A stretch of 58,773 nucleotides of DNA, from contig JAIXOU010000083.1 of the NCBI GenBank assembly GCA_027486585.1, forward strand, positions 1 through 58,773, given 5' to 3'. Below the pieces are notes generated by a model. That model did no database searches. It saw only the letters and a list, made by a program, of their open reading frames with translations, and had not been told where the DNA came from. A program made the translations under genes and the position numbers. This DNA comes from Verrucomicrobiaceae bacterium. GTDB taxonomy: Bacteria; Verrucomicrobiota; Verrucomicrobiia; Verrucomicrobiales; Verrucomicrobiaceae. Shown piece after piece: positions 51,296 to 58,773 of this stretch; position 1 is the stretch's first letter, and every line of letters starts with the position of its first letter.

Positions 51296-53023
51296 TTAGG
51301 TCGAACCGGTGGGTTTTTCCATTTTATGCTTCGGAGCTTCGGTGAGCATGTCTTCGAGCGCGGCACCTGCAGGGATCATCGGGAAGACGTTCTCGTACTT
51401 GATGCACTCAGCCTCGATGATGCAGGGGCCGTCGTTGTAATCGAGAGCCTGTTGCAGGACACGCTCGACATCTGCAGGGCGGCGGATGTGCCAGCCTTTG
51501 ATGCCGTAAGCTTCACCGAGCTTGACGAAGTCGGGGTTACCGATGAGGTCCACACCGCTTTCGCGGTTTTCAAAGAACAATTCCTGCCACTGACGCACCA
51601 TGCCGAGATAGCTGTTGTTCAGGATGAGGATCTTGATCGGAAGTTTGTGGATGGCAGCCGTGGCCAGCTCAAACAAGGTCATCTGGAAACCGCCGTCACC
51701 CGAGATGGAAACGACGAGCTTGTCAGGGCAGGCGAGCTGCGCACCGATAGCTGCTGGGAAACCGAAGCCCATGGTGCCTGCGCCGCCGGAGCTGAGCCAG
51801 TGGTAGCTCTCGTCGTTCTTATAGAACTGAGCGGCCCACATTTGGTGCTGCCCCACATCGGTAGAGATGATGGCCTTACCTTTGCTGAGATGATACAGTT
51901 CATCAATGACCTGCTGCATGCGCAGACCGCCCTGCTTCTTGTAGGTGAGCGGGAATTTCTTTTTGTAGCCGTCGAGGTGAATCAGCCAGTCTTCCGTGGG
52001 CAGTTTCTCCACATGTGGAAGCAGATCTCTGAGAGCGGCCTTTGCATCTCCTTTGATCATGACGTCTACTTTGATCATCTTGTTAAACTCGGCCGCATCA
52101 ATGTCGATGTGGATGAGCTTGGCGTTGCGGCCAAACATGTGCGGTTTGCCGATGATGCGGTCATCGAAGCGGGAGCCGACGTTGAAGATCAGATCGGCTT
52201 CGCAGATGGCCTTGTTAGCATAGGCGGTGCCGTGCATGCCGAGCATGCCGAGGGAAAGGGCATGGGTTTCTGGGAAGACACCTTTGCCAAGAAGGGTTGT
52301 GACGACTGGGCAGCCGAGCGTTTCAGCCAGCGTGAGAAGTTCCTTGTCAGCACGGGCGATCATGGCACCTTGGCCAGCGAGGATGACTGGGCGCTTAGCA
52401 CCTGAGAGCAAACGGGCGGCTTCTTTGATGCCAACCTGATCAATCTTGAAGTTTTCTTCGGGATGGTAGCCAGGAAGATCCATCGGCTCATCAAAGGTGC
52501 CGGTAAAGGCGCCTTGGCTGATGTCTTTTGGAATGTCGATCAGAACGGGACCTGGGCGACCAGTGGTGGCGATGTGGTAAGCCTCTCTGGCAACGCGGGG
52601 CAGGGCATTCGAGCTCTTCACCAGAAAGTTGTGCTTCACGACGGGGGCCGTGATATTAAAAATGTCGGCTTCCTGGAAAGCGTCCTTACCGAGCATCCAG
52701 GTGACCTGTTGTCCGCAAAGGATGATCATTGGCACGCTGTCCATCTGGGCCGTCATGATGCCGGTCACGGTATTGCCAGCGCCAGGGCCGGAAGTTACGA
52801 GAACAACAGCAGGCTTGCCTGTGGCGCGGGCGTAACCGTCAGCCATGTGCACAGCGCCTTGCTCGTGGCGGACGAGAATGAACTTCATGTCCGTCTTCAC
52901 GGTTTGCAGGGCATCGAAAATCGGAATCGCGGCTCCGCCGGAGTAACCGAAGACGTACTCGATGCCGAGGTCGCCGAGAGTTTTAATAAGCGCCTGCGCG
53001 CCGTCCATTTTAGGTGTGCTCAT
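51296..53023 (-). CDS. ilvB: acetolactate synthase large (catalytic) subunit
   Basis: 575 residues, normal for IlvB. The N-terminal thiamine-diphosphate domain has VLVRHEQGAVHMADGYARAT with the catalytic Glu, the central FAD-type domain has the expected RFDDRIIGK region, and the C-terminal domain ends in the cofactor motif SGDGGFQMTLFELATA then ILNNSYLGMVRQWQ. It condenses two pyruvates to acetolactate, or pyruvate with 2-oxobutyrate. It heads the minus-strand run ilvB, methyltransferase, ilvN, phosphoesterase. Confidence 0.95.
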   Translation of the reverse strand: MSTPKMDGAQALIKTLGDLGIEYVFGYSGGAAIPIFDALQTVKTDMKFILVRHEQGAVHMADGYARATGKPAVVLVTSGPGAGNTVTGIMTAQMDSVPMIILCGQQVTWMLGKDAFQEADIFNITAPVVKHNFLVKSSNALPRVAREAYHIATTGRPGPVLIDIPKDISQGAFTGTFDEPMDLPGYHPEENFKIDQVGIKEAARLLSGAKRPVILAGQGAMIARADKELLTLAETLGCPVVTTLLGKGVFPETHALSLGMLGMHGTAYANKAICEADLIFNVGSRFDDRIIGKPHMFGRNAKLIHIDIDAAEFNKMIKVDVMIKGDAKAALRDLLPHVEKLPTEDWLIHLDGYKKKFPLTYKKQGGLRMQQVIDELYHLSKGKAIISTDVGQHQMWAAQFYKNDESYHWLSSGGAGTMGFGFPAAIGAQLACPDKLVVSISGDGGFQMTLFELATAAIHKLPIKILILNNSYLGMVRQWQELFFENRESGVDLIGNPDFVKLGEAYGIKGWHIRRPADVERVLQQALDYNDGPCIIEAECIKYENVFPMIPAGAALEDMLTEAPKHKMEKPTGST

Positions 53024-53177
53024 GTGGGTGATGGTTGAAAATTGCAGTTTCGGAGGCTAATTTGCACGATTTGGATCTATTCACAATCGAAAGTTTGCAA
53101 ATTTCAGGCGAACATTGCTTTCACTGCGTTTTGAATCGTCCGAAGATTGTCATATTTGAGGTAAATAACGTTTTTTT

Positions 53178-53453
53178 GATCGCTCCGTGTTTTGGGAATG
53201 TCCATCCGAAGCCTAGTTAAGTCGTTCTGGATTTTCGGAGCGACCATCCAACGCATCATTAAGGCGTTCTGATTTCCAGAATGACTACCCAAAACGTAAT
53301 AAGGGAGTTCCGAATTCCTAGAGTGACCATCCAATGAGTCGTTAAGTCATTCTGATTTCCAGAATGATGACCCAACATCTAATGAAGTCATTCCGGGTTT
53401 TCAGAATGCCTTCCGAATCGTTTCCCCGCTCGTTCCGGATTTTCGGAGTGAAC
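53178..53453. repeat. seven-unit array of 41-42-bp hairpin repeats
   Basis: Equivalent positions of the left arm fall at 53181, 53223, 53265, 53306, 53348, 53389 and 53431. Each unit has a stem of about eight bases round a six-base loop, followed by a spacer often reading CCATCCAA or CCCAA and ending near GTTAA. The best unit is TCATTCTG-ATTTC-CAGAATGA type at 53347. The array fills the space between the ilvB upstream region and the pyrC stop codon; its last hairpin ends just before that stop. Confidence 0.9.
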
Positions 53454-54734
53454 TCAGCGCACGAGTAGCTCTTCCCCGCGATACATGACGCGCTCGACCA
53501 TTCCCTGAAGGGTTTGGTCGATGAAAGGGGTGTTGATACTCTTGGACTTCATGAAATCCCGGCTGAAGGTGGTGCTGCGGGCTGGGTTAAAGAGGATGAA
53601 GTCAGCGATGCCGCCCTCGATAATTGGCACTGGCTGCAATTTCATGATCCGGCGTGGCTCAGCAGAATAGCGTTTCACGATGAGGTCCCAGCCGAAGGTG
53701 CCTTTGGAAATGAAACGATCGTAGAGAGAAACGAGCGCGGTCTCTAATCCTGTGATGCCAAAGGGCGCGCTGGCAAAGTCCTGGCGTTTTTCAAAGGGCG
53801 TATGAGGTGCGTGGTCGGTGGCAATGACGTCAAACCATCCATCGATGAGGCCCTGAAGGAGGAGCGCGTTGTCTTCCTTGGTGCGCAGGGGCGGGTTCAT
53901 TTTATAGTTGGTGTCGTAATCACCGATGTCCTCCTGACTGAACATGAGGTGGTGTGGGGCGATCTCGCAAGTGACACGGATCCCACGATCCTTGGCGCGC
54001 TTGATCGTCTTCATACCCTCAGCAGTGGTGACATGTTGGATATTCAGGTGAACGCCGGTGAACTCGGCTAGGCGGATGTCGCGTGAGATACCAATTTCTT
54101 CGCTGATGCTCGGGATGCCTGGGAGACCCAGAGAATAGCTGATCTTGCCCTCATGCATGCAGCCTTTTCCGCTGAGTTCCTTCACCTCGCAGTGACTGGC
54201 GATTGGCAGATCATAGTCGCGGGCATACTCCATGGCGCGGCGCAGGACCTGGGGATTGTCCACGGGGAAACCGTCGTCAGAAAGCATGACGGCTCCAGCA
54301 GACTTCATCGCAGCGATGCCTGCGAGATCTTCACCCTTGCGGCCCTTGGTGATGGCTCCGGTGGTGAAAAGAGTGGTCCCGATGCGGGTGCGGCGGGCAC
54401 TTTCCAGGACGGTGCGGACGACACCTGCATTGTCGATGGCAGGCGAGGTGTTGGGCATCATGACAAAGCCTGTGACGCCACCATTGATCGCGGCTTCGGC
54501 ACAACTGGCAATGTTTTCTTTGTCCTCCTGCCCAGGCTCACGCGCATGGACATGGATATCAAAAAGAGAGGGCAATAGAATACGACCCGTGCAGTCGATG
54601 ATTTCACAATCAGTAACTCCTGTGATCTCTGGGGCGACACCGATGATGCGACCGGCCTCGACGAGGACGTCAGCATTGAGGAGTTTTGGTGAATCTTCAG
54701 AAGCGATCAGGGCGTGGCGGTAGAGGCGTTTCAT
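53454..54734 (-). CDS. pyrC: dihydroorotase
   Basis: 426 residues. The zinc motif FDIHVHAREPGQEDKE, PNTSPAID, SDDGFPV, ASHCEV, LNIQHVTTAE and TDHAPHTPFEK identify a class I dihydroorotase (amidohydrolase fold), the third step of pyrimidine synthesis. Metal-binding His and Asp residues are all present, so it is an active copy rather than the pseudo form (PyrX) that accompanies some aspartate transcarbamoylases. No other pyr genes are adjacent. Confidence 0.94.
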   Translation of the reverse strand: MKRLYRHALIASEDSPKLLNADVLVEAGRIIGVAPEITGVTDCEIIDCTGRILLPSLFDIHVHAREPGQEDKENIASCAEAAINGGVTGFVMMPNTSPAIDNAGVVRTVLESARRTRIGTTLFTTGAITKGRKGEDLAGIAAMKSAGAVMLSDDGFPVDNPQVLRRAMEYARDYDLPIASHCEVKELSGKGCMHEGKISYSLGLPGIPSISEEIGISRDIRLAEFTGVHLNIQHVTTAEGMKTIKRAKDRGIRVTCEIAPHHLMFSQEDIGDYDTNYKMNPPLRTKEDNALLLQGLIDGWFDVIATDHAPHTPFEKRQDFASAPFGITGLETALVSLYDRFISKGTFGWDLIVKRYSAEPRRIMKLQPVPIIEGGIADFILFNPARSTTFSRDFMKSKSINTPFIDQTLQGMVERVMYRGEELLVR

Positions 54735-54870
54735 GCGGTGGCAATGATCAGCATCATGACGCGGGGTCGTGCCCGAGGCAAGTGCGGCTCACTCAGAAGA
54801 GGTAGTGTCTTGGATTGAAATCATGGGATTCACTTTAGCCATACTTCGTGCCTGTTGCGTTTAGTCTTTG

Positions 54871-54901
54871 GTCATGATTTGAGGTCATGGCCTGTCATGA
54901 C
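54871..54901. promoter_or_regulatory. cluster of three GTCATG motifs
   Basis: GTCATG starts at 54871, 54884 and 54894, spaced 13 and 10 bases; the last forms the palindrome GTCATGAC. The cluster is 70-100 bases before the histidine kinase start and in the divergent space shared with pyrC. It may be a binding site for the neighbouring response regulator. Confidence 0.35.
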
Positions 54902-54970
54902 TTTTCATTTTTCTAGGTAAACCCAAAACCCATGCTGGAAATGGGCATCGCATGAACGACAATCAAGCTT

Positions 54971-56266
54971 ATGAATTTAGTCTCTAGCCCCACCGTATCT
55001 CTGGCAGATGGGGAAGATCGTCGGGAGGTAGCTCCCGTAAGCGGTTCAGAGTTACGTTGGGTGTACTGGATTGGCTATGGCTTTGTTGCTTGGATGGTCT
55101 TGGCTCCGTCTTTGTGGATCACTTCGGATTTGATAGATGACAGGTTAAATCGCCGAGCTTTTTGGTTTGGCCTGATGGCGGTAATTTATTGTGGCTGGTC
55201 ACTCTTAGGGGTGCGACCTGCTCTTCGAGAGCTACGCTATGAGATTGTGAAGGAATCTTCTCTCGATGAGTTTTCAGGGCTTTGGAAGGCGGTGTATATT
55301 TTTGGACTACTGCTCTGCGCTTTGATCAGCATGATTCTAGCAGATGGGCGTGATCCACATGGCATCCAGCAGTTTTTATGGTTTCCAGTTTGTGGCTTTT
55401 CGGTATTATTGCTGAGGGGGAAGTGGATTTGGCTGGCTCTATTTATGGGGCATTTGGTGCCGATGATTTGCGTGGGAATGATGTTCAGTCCGAACTGGGG
55501 TTTGGTTTGGTTTTTAGCGCAGGGATCTATCAGCGTTTTCTATGTCACCTGCTTGTTTGTGGCACAGCACTCGGCGCGGCAGCGCACACAGATTTTTAGG
55601 ATGGCTCTGGAACTGCGGGATTCTAACAGCCAGCTGGAAAAGCAGGTCGATCAGGCTTCGGTGCTGGCTGTGGCACAGGAAAGAAATCGCCTAGCGCGGG
55701 AGATTCATGACTCTGTGGGGCATAGCTTAACGGTGGTCGGTGCCCAACTGGCTGCTGCGGAAGCTCTGCTAATACAGTTTCCTGAGCGTGCGCTCGCGGC
55801 TGTGAAAAAAGCGCATCATTCCAGCCAGATTGGTCTTGAGGAGATCCGCAGATCGGTCTCTGCACTCAGAGCGACTCCAATGGAAAAAGGCTCGCTCATG
55901 GAGTCGCTACCTGTCTTAATCTCAGGAGTGGAGCGGGGGGATTTTAAGATCCAACTCAAACAGCATGGAGTGAGCCGCCCGCTGCCAGCTTTGGTTGAGT
56001 TAGCGCTGTATCGCTGTGCGCAGGAGGGACTGACCAATGCCTGTCGTCATGCGGATGCCCATTTTGTGATCGTCAGTGTGGACTTTTCAGCTCATGCCTC
56101 CGTGAAGATCGAGATCAAAGATGATGGGCCTGGTTTTGATAACCATGTTAGCATGGGCCATGGTTTGAAAGGCTTGCAAGAGCGGGCCAACTTACTTCAT
56201 GGTGAGTTTCGTTTTGGCAGAGGTGATCATGGTGGTGGCTGGTGCTGCCTGGAGATCCCAGCCTGA
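54971..56266 (+). CDS. NarL-type sensor histidine kinase
   Basis: 431 residues. An N-terminal sensor of about six membrane helices (35-200) is followed by a coiled segment and the HisKA_3 domain with LAREIHDSVGHSLTVVGAQL (His246). The ATPase part has EGLTNACRHADAH (N box) and IKDDGPGF then MGHGLKGLQERANLL (G boxes). It phosphorylates a response regulator, surely the adjacent one, seven bases downstream. The membrane sensor lacks a recognisable ligand domain. Confidence 0.9.
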   Translation: MNLVSSPTVSLADGEDRREVAPVSGSELRWVYWIGYGFVAWMVLAPSLWITSDLIDDRLNRRAFWFGLMAVIYCGWSLLGVRPALRELRYEIVKESSLDEFSGLWKAVYIFGLLLCALISMILADGRDPHGIQQFLWFPVCGFSVLLLRGKWIWLALFMGHLVPMICVGMMFSPNWGLVWFLAQGSISVFYVTCLFVAQHSARQRTQIFRMALELRDSNSQLEKQVDQASVLAVAQERNRLAREIHDSVGHSLTVVGAQLAAAEALLIQFPERALAAVKKAHHSSQIGLEEIRRSVSALRATPMEKGSLMESLPVLISGVERGDFKIQLKQHGVSRPLPALVELALYRCAQEGLTNACRHADAHFVIVSVDFSAHASVKIEIKDDGPGFDNHVSMGHGLKGLQERANLLHGEFRFGRGDHGGGWCCLEIPA

Positions 56267-56273
56267 TTTTACC

Positions 56274-56936
56274 ATGAGCGCTCCTATTAAAACTTTGCTG
56301 GTGGATGACCAAGTGCTCTTCCGTGAGGCCATTTCCACGCTGCTTTCACTTGATTCAAGCATCGAGATCGTAGGTGAAGCCGGCAATGGTGTGGAGGCAC
56401 TTCAGCTTGCTGCAAAGTCGCAGCCTCAAGTCGTCTTGATGGATCTACGAATGCCGGTGATGGATGGAGTGGAGGCAACACGCCGCCTGCGCGCAGCTCA
56501 TCCTGGAATGCGTGTGCTGGTTTTGACGACCTTTGATCTTGAAGAAGAGGTTTTTGATGTGCTGCGGGCGGGTGCTGCGGGTTACATCCTCAAAGATAGT
56601 CCTTCGGCGCAATTGGTGGAGGCCATTAAAGTTGTGAATGCAGGGCATGCTTATCTTCAGCCTTCAGTAGCTGGCCGAGTGGTGGCTGAGTTTAAGCGGT
56701 TGTCAAAGGCCGCTCCGTCCATTCATCACGCAGACCCTTTGTTGCATCAGCTTTCGACCAGGGAAGCCGATATCGTTCGACTGCTAGCTCGTGGCATGAG
56801 CAACAAAGAAATCGCCGTGGCCCTTTTTCTTACCGAAGGAACGGTGAAAAATCATATGACAAGTATTTTGGAGAAATTTGATGCTCCTGACCGCACCACT
56901 GTAGCGCTGCGTGCTCGGGATCTTGGTCTAACCTAG
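56274..56936 (+). CDS. NarL/LuxR-type response regulator
   Basis: 220 residues from ATG 56274. Receiver domain (about 5-120): acidic pair DD at 11-12, phosphorylated Asp57 in LMDLRMPVMDG, LTTFD, and Lys in YILKDS. The C-terminal LuxR helix-turn-helix (about 157-215) reads LSTREADIVRLLARGMSNKE then TEGTVKNHMTSILEKF. It pairs with the preceding kinase. Its targets are unknown. Confidence 0.93.
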   Translation: MSAPIKTLLVDDQVLFREAISTLLSLDSSIEIVGEAGNGVEALQLAAKSQPQVVLMDLRMPVMDGVEATRRLRAAHPGMRVLVLTTFDLEEEVFDVLRAGAAGYILKDSPSAQLVEAIKVVNAGHAYLQPSVAGRVVAEFKRLSKAAPSIHHADPLLHQLSTREADIVRLLARGMSNKEIAVALFLTEGTVKNHMTSILEKFDAPDRTTVALRARDLGLT

Positions 56937-56956
56937 ATTCAAGCACACTTGAAGAT

Positions 56957-58051
56957 TTAGCGTGGCACCGGTCCCACGCTGGGACCGGAAAAGTAGGCTG
57001 CGTCGTAGATGGCACAGCCATCAGGGCGCTTACCGCGAATGACATCTTCGACCCACTTAACGATTCGGCGGATAATTTTATCCATCTGAAGATGAAAGTG
57101 GGCTTGGCGTGGGATCATCCAGTCTAACTTTGCATCCATGTAACCGGCGACAATGGAGACATCTTCTGGAACGCGTAGATTGTTCTGCCGCAAAAAGCTA
57201 AGCACCGTCAAGTGATAGGAGTGCATGCCCACGATCAGGGCTGTCGGCGGAGTGACACGGAACATTTCTTTAAGGGCAACCTCAATGCCATGAGGGTCAG
57301 AGGAAAATTCCGGGAGATGATAAGACGAGGCGGCTGACACGCCGCGCGTGTTTAACTCCTCTAAAAAAGCCTGACCCGAGGTGCTGATACTAGGCTGGCG
57401 AATAATCGGCGGCGCGAGGTAGGCGATACGCCGATGCCCCAAGGAGATCAGGTGCCGAGTGGCCTCACGGATCGCAGGAACGAGGTTGGTCCCAGAGCCT
57501 GGCAGGCTTAGATGACGATGTCTTCCGCCCCAAGCAACGGTGACAAAAGACTGTTGTTCAAACCACTCTAGGACATCACTGGATGCTGCCATGACGATCC
57601 AAACATCGGCTTCATTGGCTGCGACGTAGCGTGAAATTCGCTGCGGTTGATGGTCGAAATCCGCGAGTGTACGGTCAGTAAATTGGCAATTGCAGCCTGC
57701 ATCGGTCAATTGCCGCTGCAATTGCAAAGCGTGAGTGACAAGGTATGAGGCAAAGTGCTCCATATTCATGTCTGGGAAAATATTCACGCGAAGAGCCTTA
57801 GACTTGGTTGGCTGTTCACCGTCGATAGCTGAATCATTGACAATGACGCGGGGTTTGCCCTTACCACCGCTGCGGATGAGGCCGCTTTTCTCTAATAGAA
57901 CCAGCGCGCGACGAACGGTGTCGCGAGAGACACCCAATTCTAAGGAAAGTCGATCCACGCCAGGGATCTGATTCGTGGCGTTCTTGTTTAACAGCCAATC
58001 TTTCAGGTGTGCTGCGGTCTGTTCTGCTGCTGAGAGTTTGTGTAAAGCCAT
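56957..58051 (-). CDS. GntR-type HTH regulator with LacI-type sensor domain
   Basis: 364 residues. A winged helix (1-75) with PGVDRLSLELGVSRDTVRRA and LLEKSGLIRSGGKGKPRV is of the GntR type, and residues 85-350 form a periplasmic-binding-like sensor as in LacI/AraR regulators (RHLISLGHRRIAYLAPPII; VPEDVSIVAGYMD). Such hybrids usually respond to sugars; abundant in Verrucomicrobia. The codons for the C-terminal GPSVGPVPR contain a perfect nine-base inverted repeat (56968-56988), which may double as the terminator of the convergent regulator gene. Confidence 0.87.
   Translation of the reverse strand: MALHKLSAAEQTAAHLKDWLLNKNATNQIPGVDRLSLELGVSRDTVRRALVLLEKSGLIRSGGKGKPRVIVNDSAIDGEQPTKSKALRVNIFPDMNMEHFASYLVTHALQLQRQLTDAGCNCQFTDRTLADFDHQPQRISRYVAANEADVWIVMAASSDVLEWFEQQSFVTVAWGGRHRHLSLPGSGTNLVPAIREATRHLISLGHRRIAYLAPPIIRQPSISTSGQAFLEELNTRGVSAASSYHLPEFSSDPHGIEVALKEMFRVTPPTALIVGMHSYHLTVLSFLRQNNLRVPEDVSIVAGYMDAKLDWMIPRQAHFHLQMDKIIRRIVKWVEDVIRGKRPDGCAIYDAAYFSGPSVGPVPR
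56968..56988 (+). terminator. inverted repeat overlapping the GntR 3' end
   Basis: CCGGTCCCA (56968-56976) and TGGGACCGG (56980-56988) with loop CGC, 31 bases after the response regulator stop. It lies inside the last codons of the convergent GntR-type gene. No T-run follows. Confidence 0.4.
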
Positions 58052-58066
58052 GGTAAATCAGGAATT

Positions 58067-58164
58067 GGGGTTACACGACACTCTAGTGAATTGCATGGAG
58101 GATAATTTAAGCCTCCATGCTTTTTTTTCGCTCAGTTGGTTCGTTTATCTTTTTTTGTAACCCC
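58067..58164. promoter_or_regulatory. nested inverted repeats upstream of the GntR-type gene
   Basis: Outer arms GGGGTTACA (58067-58075) and TGTAACCCC (58156-58164) enclose the hairpin GCATGGAGG/CCTCCATGC at 58093-58120. On the minus strand the structure would be a 5' leader only 16 bases before the start codon, so it might control translation of the regulator. Confidence 0.45.
58093..58128 (+). terminator. strong intrinsic terminator on the + strand
   Basis: GCATGGAGG pairs perfectly with CCTCCATGC across a ten-base loop and is followed by eight T residues. This is the best rho-independent terminator in the window. No + strand gene ends nearby: the closest, the response regulator, stops 1.16 kb upstream behind the opposite-facing GntR gene. 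Confidence 0.8.
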
Positions 58165-58381
58165 CATTTAACGCTAGGGTGTTAAACTTGTTTCATTGAA
58201 AATACTTTCTCAGAATAGCCACAAAATAAAGAATCAGATGTGGATATGGCAAAATATCCCCCGAAATCAAAGAGTAAATAGGATTGATTTGACGAAATCG
58301 AGCTCAGATGTGCTCCCTGCGATTTGCCTTAATCATTAGGCAGTCAAAGATTCGGCTTACCATCAATTCTCGGCAGATGGA
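58165..58381. other. AT-rich intergenic sequence
   Basis: No gene or repeat recognised. It should hold the promoter of the GntR-type gene and the 3' end of the small gene to the right. Confidence 0.5.
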
Positions 58382-58645
58382 TCAAAGACGGATCATGCTC
58401 CAGAACGAAGGGCGCAGACTTTGTTGGGCTTCTGAGCGGGCTGATTCGCTGAGGAATTGAGCCACAAATTCAGCGTTGCTAGCACCCTTACCGGACTGGC
58501 CAAAAGCAGGCATTGCGTCCCAACCAAGAGTCATTTCTTTTTCAGCCAACTTGAAGGCTGGCATCGCATTCCAACCCAAATTCAGGTCACCAGCTTGAAT
58601 GCGTGAGGAAGAATTGGTGGTGAAGGAAGTGGTTTGAGTGTTCAT
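58382..58645 (-). CDS. small protein with duplicated LGWxAMPAF motif
   Basis: 87 residues. A Ser/Thr-rich N-terminus (1-19) is followed by two copies of a ten-residue motif, NLGWNAMPAF (22-31) and TLGWDAMPAF (39-48), 17 residues apart, then a Ser/Ala-rich helical segment (NAEFVAQFLSESARSEAQQS) and a basic tail. The codons of the two copies differ mostly at synonymous sites (TTG/CTT, GCG/GCA, CCA/CCT, GCC/GCT, TTC/TTT), which argues for selection on the peptide. No signal sequence and no known family. It could be a peptide precursor or a docking protein; partners may lie beyond the window. Confidence 0.6.
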   Translation of the reverse strand: MNTQTTSFTTNSSSRIQAGDLNLGWNAMPAFKLAEKEMTLGWDAMPAFGQSGKGASNAEFVAQFLSESARSEAQQSLRPSFWSMIRL

Positions 58646-58773
58646 CGTTTTTGAGAGTGAGAGTTTCGTTTGTGAGATCGAATCGGTTTTGAGAGGCTCT
58701 TTATCGTTTTTGGCTTTTCAGGAATGAGATGAAATTTGGTTTCGAGTCGCAATTTTGAGAATTACATGCCAAA

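Noticed and set aside
51119..52405. A 428-codon open frame on the + strand
   Set aside because: Antisense to ilvB, whose cofactor motifs are unmistakable; no domain in the antisense reading.
53178..53453. CRISPR array
   Set aside because: The hairpin units are diverged, the intervening parts are short and related to each other, and there are no cas genes.
57975..58160. A short + strand frame ending near the strong terminator
   Set aside because: Most of it is antisense to the GntR-type gene and it runs through the terminator hairpin and T-run, so it cannot be the gene that the terminator serves.

Overview
The window looks like a chromosome segment from a Verrucomicrobiae bacterium, with a Prosthecobacter-like member of Verrucomicrobiaceae the best guess. 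The inference rests on the family mix: tandem DUF4838 proteins, a TIGR03790 protein, sialidase and SASA-type hydrolases, a GntR regulator with a LacI-type sensor, heptamer microsatellites, and almost no Shine-Dalgarno sequences. No rRNA, tRNA, CRISPR array, transposase or prophage gene was recognised.

Layout. (1) 1-10.4 kb, + strand: a secreted glycan-processing cluster with a PIG-L deacetylase, two DUF4838 proteins flanking a BNR-repeat sialidase-like protein (start/stop overlaps), and a SASA esterase fused to a second serine hydrolase. (2) 10.5-13.8 kb: TcdA-like tRNA-modification enzyme, divergent MBL hydrolase and TIGR03790 protein. (3) 14.1-18.1 kb: a complete Tol-Pal operon (Q-R-A-B-Pal). 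(4) 18.3-25.0 kb: a 1970-residue alpha-2-macroglobulin with intact thioester, divergent from a small jelly-roll protein. (5) 25.0-32.2 kb: a mosaic accessory island holding a lipase-like hydrolase, a 42-bp minisatellite and a Hachiman (HamA-HamB) anti-phage system. It is punctuated by heptamer repeats and two diverged copies of one relic module, with related hairpin elements in opposite orientation at its two ends. (6) 32.2-38 kb: MsrP-MsrQ methionine sulfoxide repair, a copied repeat block, an RlmI-like methyltransferase and ActP-DUF485. (7) 38-45.7 kb: an orphan P-loop ATPase, small membrane proteins (DUF4282, DUF4870), a Pro-rich membrane protein, a PfkB kinase and envelope coiled-coil proteins. 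(8) 45.8-49.1 kb: an O-antigen-ligase-like protein and a SulP transporter. (9) 49.1-54.7 kb, - strand: ilvB, an orphan DNA methyltransferase, ilvN and a PdeM-like phosphoesterase, then a seven-unit hairpin array and pyrC. (10) 55-58.8 kb: a two-component system, a GntR/LacI hybrid regulator, and a small protein carrying a duplicated LGWxAMPAF motif.

The most promising points for discovery are the LGWxAMPAF peptide gene at the right edge, whose two copies differ mostly at synonymous sites, the hairpin array between ilvB and pyrC, the structured Hachiman island, the methyltransferase lodged between the acetolactate synthase subunits, and a strong intrinsic terminator with no obvious gene in front of it. 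All statements come from reading the sequence; no database search was run.
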